NCBI GenBank assembly: GCA_018261755.1 | Contig: JAGTRJ010000001.1 | Location: forward strand, 1-64,000 | Source of the DNA: Burkholderiaceae bacterium | Lineage (GTDB): Bacteria > Pseudomonadota > Gammaproteobacteria > Burkholderiales > Burkholderiaceae_D | Length of the DNA stretch: 64,000 bases | Direction of reading: 5' to 3' | Shown here: piece by piece, positions 58,539 to 64,000 of the stretch | Numbering within the stretch: position 1 is the first letter of the stretch | Layout of the letters: each line of letters begins with the position of its first letter | Notes under the pieces: generated by a model | Database searches by the model: none | Told to the model about the DNA's origin: nothing | Seen by the model: the letters and a program-made list of their open reading frames with translations, nothing else | Translations under genes and position numbers: made by a program

Positions 58539-58946
58539 ATGGATACCATCGAATTTGAGAGGGTCACTCTGGCCGAGGCCAGGCAAATTCTCAAGGAAGA
58601 GAAGGAGGCATTGAAGCCGCCGGCGGAAGACTGGTCGGCGAAACGCATGCCGTCCCTGCCGGAAGAGCTGCAATTGCAGCCGACGACGCGCGAATGGATC
58701 CTTGGTTTGCCGGACGAAGTGCGCCCGTTGCGGCTGGCGCGGCAGTTTCCGCGCGTGGCCAACAGGATCGCGGCTGCGTGGAAGACGCCTACCGCCTGCG
58801 ACAAGGTGATGGATGGCCTGATGATCGATCATCGCGGCACGCGCCAGGGCTTCCCGGAAGCGGTCGCGCTCGAGATTGGCAAGCTGAAATCGTATTACTC
58901 GACACAGGTGTTTGCCGAGCGGCACGACATCTGGACGCTCGCCTGA
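58539..58946 (+). CDS. Conserved hypothetical cytoplasmic protein
   Basis: The 135-residue soluble protein has an AGGAGA site before ATG 58539. It includes WILGLPDEVRPLRLARQFPR, IAAAWKTPTACDKVMDGL and MIDHRGTRQGFP. I have the impression of similar hypothetical proteins in Burkholderiales, but I know no function. It lies between rmuC and the convergent moeA. Confidence 0.75.
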   Translation: MDTIEFERVTLAEARQILKEEKEALKPPAEDWSAKRMPSLPEELQLQPTTREWILGLPDEVRPLRLARQFPRVANRIAAAWKTPTACDKVMDGLMIDHRGTRQGFPEAVALEIGKLKSYYSTQVFAERHDIWTLA

Positions 58947-58964
58947 GCGTTTATCTGAAGTGGG

Positions 58965-60245
58965 CTAAACCAGCCCTTCGAACATTACTACCTCGACCGA
59001 ATCGCCAGCGGCGACATTGCCGCTGGCATCATGCAGGACGACGATGCAGTTGGCTTCGGTCATAGAGCGCAGGATGCCGGAGCCTTGCGAACCGGTAAGC
59101 TCCACCTGCCATTCGCCATCGACGCCACGCGACACGACGCCGCGCTGGTATTCGGTGCGGCCAGCCTTCTTGCGGATTGGCGACAGCGATTTCACCCGCG
59201 CCAGCGGCAGCGGTGCGGCAGCGGCGCCCATCATGTGCAGCAGAGCTTCGCGCGCGAAGAAATAAAACGTCACCATCACCGCCACCGGATTGCCGGGCAG
59301 GCCGAACAGGAAAGCACTTTTGCCGTTCGAACTGATGCGGCCGAATGCCATCGGCCGGCCGGGCCGCATGCCGATTTTCCAGAAATTCATCTCGCCTAGC
59401 CGCGCCATGATTTGCTTGGTGTAATCGGCCGCGCCAACCGAAACGCCGCCCGAGGTGATGATTGCGTCAGCGTTTTCGCACGCGCTTTTGAGCGCCGCTT
59501 CCAGCAGCGCCGGATCATCCCTGACCACGCCCATGTCGATGATGTCGCAGCCCAGCCTGGTCAGCATGCCGTATATCGTGTAACGGTTGCTGTCGTAGAC
59601 GCTGCCTTGGTCCAACGGTTCGCCCAGCGAGCGCAATTCATCGCCGGTGGAAAAAAAAGCGACGCGCAATTTGCGCCGCACCGGGACTTCGGCGATGCCC
59701 AGCGAGGCCAGCAAGCCGAGGTGCGCGGGGCGCAGGATCGCGCCTTGTTTCAGTGCGATTTTCCCGCTACACAGGTCTTCGCCCTTTAGCCGGCGGTTGT
59801 CGCCTTGTACCACCGCGCCGGGCACGATGCTGATGCGATCGCCGGCAGTTTCGATGAATTCCTGCGGCACGACGGTATCGCAGCCTGCCGGCATGACCGC
59901 GCCAGTCATGATTTGCACGCATTCGCCGGTTCCGACCGCGCCAGTGTATGCCTGGCCGGCGTAGGCCGTGCCGATGACGCGAAATGCATTTTCCCCCGGC
60001 TGCAAGTCGGCGCCACGGAAGGCATAGCCATCCATGGCTGAATTGTCATGCGCCGGCACGTCGATCGGCGAAACAATGTCTTGCGCCAGCACCCGTCCGA
60101 GCGCGCTGCGGATGGCGATTTTCTCGATCGCTTCGACCGGCGTGATGAATTCGCGGATGATGCGCTGCGCCTGCTCAACCGGCAATGCGTCCGGGTCGTA
60201 ATCTGACAGGCAACTGACGATGTCGGACAGCGAGCGGTTGGTCAT
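58965..60245 (-). CDS. moeA: Molybdopterin molybdenumtransferase MoeA
   Basis: MoeA inserts molybdate into adenylated molybdopterin. The 426-residue protein starts its conserved part with VLAQDIVSPIDVPAHDNSAM and has MTGAVMPAGCDTVVPQE. The molybdate-binding stretch ITSGGVSVGAADY and a C-terminal MoeA domain IV follow. Its ATG overlaps the mobA stop, so mobA-moeA are coupled. Confidence 0.95.
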   Translation of the reverse strand: MTNRSLSDIVSCLSDYDPDALPVEQAQRIIREFITPVEAIEKIAIRSALGRVLAQDIVSPIDVPAHDNSAMDGYAFRGADLQPGENAFRVIGTAYAGQAYTGAVGTGECVQIMTGAVMPAGCDTVVPQEFIETAGDRISIVPGAVVQGDNRRLKGEDLCSGKIALKQGAILRPAHLGLLASLGIAEVPVRRKLRVAFFSTGDELRSLGEPLDQGSVYDSNRYTIYGMLTRLGCDIIDMGVVRDDPALLEAALKSACENADAIITSGGVSVGAADYTKQIMARLGEMNFWKIGMRPGRPMAFGRISSNGKSAFLFGLPGNPVAVMVTFYFFAREALLHMMGAAAAPLPLARVKSLSPIRKKAGRTEYQRGVVSRGVDGEWQVELTGSQGSGILRSMTEANCIVVLHDASGNVAAGDSVEVVMFEGLV

Positions 60246-60862
60246 GGTGTCGTTTCCTTTGCGGTGTCATCCGGTGCGCAGGCGCGCAATTCGTCCAGCG
60301 TATTGATGTTGCGAAAAGCCGTTTCATCACCGAAATGGACCTCGGCCACTTTCAGCGGCGCATACCAGCCGCCAATTTTGCGCTGGCCGCTGTGCAGATA
60401 GTTTTCCAGTTGTGGCAGCAGCGCGGTCTTCAGCAGGCAGTACACTGGTTGCGGCTGCCGCTGTTCGCCTTCGCCAGTGACGGCAAGTGCGACATCGGCC
60501 TGCTCGCGCGCAAGCGCGTCGGACAGTTTCGCCACCAGATCTTCGGGTAGGAAAGGGCCGTCGCAAGGGGCGGTTACGAGGTAGGGCGTGCTGCAATGCC
60601 GCAGTCCGGCCTGCAAGCCGGCCAGCGGGCCTTCGAAGCCGGTCAATTCATCGGATACCACCGGCGAGCCGAACTGGCGATAGGTTTCGAGGTTGCGGTT
60701 CGCGTTGATCAGCAGCGGGCCGACTTGCGGCGACAAGCGGCGAATCACATGCGCGATCAGCGGTTCGCCCGCCAGCAGTTGCAGCCCCTTGTCGAGATGG
60801 CCCATCCTTGAGCCTTGTCCGCCGGCGAGGATCAGGCCGGTGATCTGCTGCCTGTCTGGCAT
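60242..60862 (-). CDS. mobA: Molybdenum cofactor guanylyltransferase MobA
   Basis: MobA attaches GMP to Mo-molybdopterin to make the bis-MGD cofactor of formate dehydrogenases and DMSO-reductase-type enzymes. The 206-residue protein has the nucleotide-binding start GLILAGGQGSRMGHLDKGLQ and APCDGPFLPEDLV. It lies between moaA and moeA. A bis-MGD enzyme such as formate dehydrogenase would suit a formate-handling organism; none is in the window. Confidence 0.95.
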   Translation of the reverse strand: MPDRQQITGLILAGGQGSRMGHLDKGLQLLAGEPLIAHVIRRLSPQVGPLLINANRNLETYRQFGSPVVSDELTGFEGPLAGLQAGLRHCSTPYLVTAPCDGPFLPEDLVAKLSDALAREQADVALAVTGEGEQRQPQPVYCLLKTALLPQLENYLHSGQRKIGGWYAPLKVAEVHFGDETAFRNINTLDELRACAPDDTAKETTP

Positions 60863-60917
60863 CGAGAGTCCTTTTTTCGCAAAACGCGGCGCATCGGGCC
60901 GAATTGGGTGCCAAAAA

Positions 60918-60988
60918 ATACTGCCCCGTGTATCTCAAAACAGCCGCAGGAACCGTGGCGGAGCAGCTACTTTTTGCATTATACCCCC
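60918..60988 (-). repeat. Dispersed 71-bp intergenic repeat, copy H
   Basis: On the minus strand it runs GGGGGTATAATG, GCTCCGCCACGG, GCGGCTGTTTTGAGATACA to ATACA-CGGGGC-AGTAT, exactly 71 bp. It lies between moaA and mobA, in sense orientation, inside what would otherwise be one operon. Confidence 0.85.
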
Positions 60989-61003
60989 GGAAAAACCGAC
61001 AAA

Positions 61004-62110
61004 TCAGCCGCCGATGTAAGACATTTCGATCTTCTTTTGCGGCACGTTCGCCAGACTGGCGCGCAGTTCCGAATAGCGATCATCGCGCACCCGCCACAGT
61101 TGCGCCAGCGCGGAAGCGATTTCGATGTCCGAACGGCCGGCGCGCAGCAGCGCGCGCAGGTCGTGGCCCTGGGTGGCGAACAGGCAGGTGTACAGCTTGC
61201 CATCGGTGGCAAGGCGCACGCGCGAACAGTCGCTGCAAAAGGCGTGCGTGACGCTGGCAATGACGCCGATTTCGCCGCCGCCATCGAGGTAGCGCCAGCG
61301 TTCGGCCGTTTCGCCGGCATAATTGGCATCGATTTGTTCCAGCGGCATTTCAGCGTCGATCATGCGGATGATGTCGGACGACGGCACCACTTCAGCCAGA
61401 TTCCATTCATTGCTGGAGCCGACGTCCATGTATTCGATGAAACGCACGATGAAGCGCGTGCCCTTGAAATGGCGCGCCATCGGCAGGATTTCACGCTCAT
61501 TCACGCCGCGCCGGACCACCATGTTGAGCTTGATGACATCGAAGCCGGCCTGCTGCGCCATCTCGATGCCGTGCAGCACGCTGGCCACAGGATAATCAAC
61601 ATCATTCATTTGCCGAAAAACCGCATCGTCGAGCGCATCAAGCGATACGGTCAGGCGTTTCAGGCCTGCGTCGCGCAGGCTGAGCGCCTTTTTTGCCAGC
61701 AGCGAACCGTTGGTGGTCAGCGTCAGATCCAGCTCGCGGCCATCGGGCGTCCTGAGTGCGCTCAACTGGGCAATCAGCCGCTCGACATCCTTGCGCAGCA
61801 GCGGTTCGCCGCCAGTCAGACGCAGCTTTTCGACACCGTGTGCGACGAAAATCTTTGCCAGCCGCGTGATCTCCTCGAACGACAGCAGCGATGCATGCGG
61901 CTGGAACAAGAAATCCTTGCCGAACACCGTTTTCGGCATGCAGTACGTGCAGCGGAAATTGCAGCGATCGGTGACTGAAATGCGCAGGTCGCGCAGCGGA
62001 CGACCGTGCGCATCGGTCAGCAGGCCATCCGGCTGTTCAAGCCGCTGGGGAACCGCTGGCACCGCGTTCGGATAATGGTAACTGGCGATCGGAATGATCT
62101 TGTGGTTCAT
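61004..62110 (-). CDS. moaA: GTP 3',8-cyclase MoaA
   Basis: MoaA is the radical-SAM enzyme that starts molybdopterin synthesis from GTP. The 368-residue protein has the SAM-cluster motif at Cys50, Cys54 and Cys57 ([10 protein letters not shown]) and [10 protein letters not shown]. The second C-terminal cluster cysteines lie in [10 protein letters not shown] and LYTCLF. It ends in the conserved Gly-Gly pair (SYIGG). moaC, moaE and moaD are not in the window. Confidence 0.96.
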   Translation of the reverse strand: MNHKIIPIASYHYPNAVPAVPQRLEQPDGLLTDAHGRPLRDLRISVTDRCNFRCTYCMPKTVFGKDFLFQPHASLLSFEEITRLAKIFVAHGVEKLRLTGGEPLLRKDVERLIAQLSALRTPDGRELDLTLTTNGSLLAKKALSLRDAGLKRLTVSLDALDDAVFRQMNDVDYPVASVLHGIEMAQQAGFDVIKLNMVVRRGVNEREILPMARHFKGTRFIVRFIEYMDVGSSNEWNLAEVVPSSDIIRMIDAEMPLEQIDANYAGETAERWRYLDGGGEIGVIASVTHAFCSDCSRVRLATDGKLYTCLFATQGHDLRALLRAGRSDIEIASALAQLWRVRDDRYSELRASLANVPQKKIEMSYIGG

Positions 62111-62188
62111 GCAGATACGTTAGCACAGCAGCGGAAAAAGCGCAGGGGAGCGCGCACGCTCCCCTGTTATCCAGTAAATAGGTGTGGA

Positions 62189-64000
62189 TCAGTCGCGGCG
62201 GGTATCCACCTGAACCAGCGGTTCATCCGACACGGCTTGCTGCGGACGGCGTACGCGGCGGCGCACTGGCACGACTTCGTCCTGCGCCGGCTGACTATCC
62301 TGCACCGCGCGCACTTTTTCCGGATCGGTCGTTGCCATCGTCAGTCCGGCGGCGGCGAGGATGTCGGATATGTCGTCGCTGCCGGAAGCTGCTTCAGGTG
62401 CATTTTCGGCCGCGTTTGCCACAACAACCGCTGCCGGTTGCACCGGAACAGCAGCAACTGCTTCGACAACCGGCGCTGGCGCCGTTTCAACCTCAACCGC
62501 GACTGCTTCCCGCGGCGCCACGACTTCGGCCGGCACTTCATCAGCGATAGCCAAAGTTAATTGCGCTTGTGCTTCTATCACGGCAGGCGCTTCAGCCGGC
62601 ACGGCTGGCGTTTCAACGGCAGCCGAAGCAAGTTCCGGCGCAGTCCAGCAGAAAGGCGCTTCATTTTCCTGCTCGGCGCTGGCGACTTCCGGCGGCACTG
62701 CATCCGGTACCACCACGGCCGACGCCAGCTCGACTGCTGCGACTGCTGGTGCGGCAGGCTGAACCGGTTCTGCCGTAACGGCAACTGGCTTGCTGACTGG
62801 CTCGTTGATTGCTGCTTCTGCCAGTGGTGCAGTGGCCTGTTCGGCCGATGCCTGCAATTCGTTCGCGGGCTGCTCGTCGCCACCCTCAGCCATATCCTCG
62901 GCATTTTCAGGCGCATCGCCACGCGCGGCGCGATCTCCACGGCGGTTGCGATTGCGGCCGCCACGGCGGCGACGGCGGCGCGGTTCTTCGCCGGTTTGTT
63001 CGGTCGTTTCGATGCCATCAACAAGTTGTGGCGCGGCTTCGTCGCCAGCCTGCAACGGCATAGCTGGCTCGATATTGCCTGTGGTTACAGCCACGGAGGC
63101 AGCAGCTAGCAATGCCTTGTCCTTTTGCACTTCTTCCGTGCGCGCTTCGGCAGCGACGGCTTCTTTGCGATCTTCGCGCTGGCTGCGCGCGCCTTCACGC
63201 GGCTGACGTGGCTGGCGCGGCGGACGCGGTGCTGCCGGCTCGGCCGTCACCTCGGTCTTGGGCTGCTGTTTAGCCGGTTGTTCCTCACGTTGCTCGCTGC
63301 GCGGTTCATTACGGCGTGTTTCGCGTTCCTCGCGATCACGGCCACCGCGACGGCCACGCCCGCGGCCACGCGCAGAGCGTTCGCCTCCCTGTGCCGGCTT
63401 GCCTTCCTTGGCTGGTGCCGGGGCAGCAGCCTGTTCCGCCGGTTTCGAACGGAAGAAGCCAAACAGGCGGCTGAAGAAACCTTCTTCCTGCACTGCTACG
63501 GGCGCAACCTCCGGTTCGACCGGTTTGCGCACTGGTGCAGGCTGTACCGGTGTGAAGCCCTGAACCACGGCTTCTTGGCGCGGTTTTGCTGTTTCCTTCT
63601 GGCGCTTGTCGTAGCCGGCGTCGGTATCTGCCTGTTCTGCCAGCGCATAGCTGGCCTCGCTGTCATCGAGGCGCGGATCGTCCTGTTTGATGCGTTCGAG
63701 TTTGTAGTGCGGCGTTTCCAGATGCTTGTTCGGAATGACGATCAGGCGCACGTGATGGCGGGTTTCGATCTTCAGGATCTCGCCGCGCTTTTCATTCAGC
63801 AGGAAGGCCGCCACATCGACCGGCATCTGCGCATGAATCATGGCCGAATTTTCCTTCATCGCTTCTTCCTGGATGATGCGCAGGATTTGCAGCGCGGAAG
63901 ATTCGATATCGCGGATATGGCCGGTGCCGTTGCAGCGCGGGCAGGTGACATGCGTACCTTCGGACAGCGAAGGACGCAGCCGCTGGCGCGACAGTTCCAT
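62189..64000 (-). CDS. rne: Ribonuclease E, C-terminal part
   Basis: RNase E is the main endonuclease of mRNA decay and rRNA/tRNA processing. The visible 603 residues begin at the window edge, so the N-terminal S1 and most of the catalytic domain lie off the right side. The Zn-link CPRCNGTGH, which joins subunits in the tetramer, is present. Arg-rich RNA-binding patches follow (RGRGRGRRGGRDREERETR and RRRRRRGGRNRNRRGDRAA), with an Ala/Pro/Glu-rich disordered scaffold. The Met at the edge is internal. Confidence 0.94.
   Translation of the reverse strand: MELSRQRLRPSLSEGTHVTCPRCNGTGHIRDIESSALQILRIIQEEAMKENSAMIHAQMPVDVAAFLLNEKRGEILKIETRHHVRLIVIPNKHLETPHYKLERIKQDDPRLDDSEASYALAEQADTDAGYDKRQKETAKPRQEAVVQGFTPVQPAPVRKPVEPEVAPVAVQEEGFFSRLFGFFRSKPAEQAAAPAPAKEGKPAQGGERSARGRGRGRRGGRDREERETRRNEPRSEQREEQPAKQQPKTEVTAEPAAPRPPRQPRQPREGARSQREDRKEAVAAEARTEEVQKDKALLAAASVAVTTGNIEPAMPLQAGDEAAPQLVDGIETTEQTGEEPRRRRRRGGRNRNRRGDRAARGDAPENAEDMAEGGDEQPANELQASAEQATAPLAEAAINEPVSKPVAVTAEPVQPAAPAVAAVELASAVVVPDAVPPEVASAEQENEAPFCWTAPELASAAVETPAVPAEAPAVIEAQAQLTLAIADEVPAEVVAPREAVAVEVETAPAPVVEAVAAVPVQPAAVVVANAAENAPEAASGSDDISDILAAAGLTMATTDPEKVRAVQDSQPAQDEVVPVRRRVRRPQQAVSDEPLVQVDTRRD

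Noticed and set aside
60815-61978. 387-codon plus-strand open frame
   Set aside because: It is the antisense shadow of moaA and includes the repeat copy; its composition is not protein-like.

Overview
The window is bacterial chromosome of a flagellated member of the Oxalobacteraceae (Burkholderiales, Betaproteobacteria), probably close to Oxalobacter. The strongest marker is an OxlT-type oxalate:formate antiporter (11290-12552) that keeps the two charged residues known to be essential in Oxalobacter formigenes OxlT. The flgIJKL run, a ZipA of the beta/gamma type and the SMC-zipA-ligA order fit the same group. O. formigenes itself is described as non-motile, so a motile relative is more likely. 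The assignment rests on remembered protein sequences, not on a search.

Layout. 1-5.2 kb: end of a flagellar operon (flgI, flgJ, flgK, flgL) with a sigma-28-type promoter before flgK. 5.3-10.8 kb: minus-strand HDOD-GAF protein, Pat-like acyl-CoA synthetase/acetyltransferase and PpsR. 11.3-15.7 kb: oxlT, a universal stress protein and an FhlA-like sigma-54 activator. 15.8-17.2 kb: low-molecular-weight phosphatase and pyrophosphatase. 17.4-24.0 kb: accessory block with a HicB/HicA-like toxin-antitoxin pair and four overlapping genes (coiled-coil protein, double-AAA+ ATPase, radical SAM protein, zinc-ribbon membrane kinase). I cannot match this cassette to a named system. 24.1-28.5 kb: phosphoesterase lipoprotein, then an insertion-like stretch with L-serine dehydratase, a decayed duplicate of an SDR gene end, a small membrane protein and the intact SDR. 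28.9-39.5 kb: ABC-F protein, prmB, and the succinylase lysine pathway (dapE, dapD, dapC) with pilU, small secreted proteins and an oppositely oriented ddh gene. 40-48 kb: smc, zipA, ligA, galU, def in one tightly packed plus-strand run. 48-64 kb: enoyl-CoA hydratase, small secreted repeat protein, pyrimidine-dimer glycosylase, AMP/thymidine phosphorylase with a PRPP synthetase, an FtsX-like permease, D-Ala-D-Ala dipeptidase, rmuC, molybdenum cofactor genes (moaA, mobA, moeA) and the C-terminal part of rne.

Two things stand out. The first is the four-gene AAA+/radical-SAM/kinase cassette. The second is a dispersed intergenic repeat found nine times in 64 kb. Each copy has a core of exactly 71 bp, from a G-rich GGGGGTATA-type box to an ATACT-N6-AGTAT inverted repeat, although the sequence between is diverged. 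Four copies also carry a shared 3' tail. I found no tRNA, rRNA or CRISPR array.
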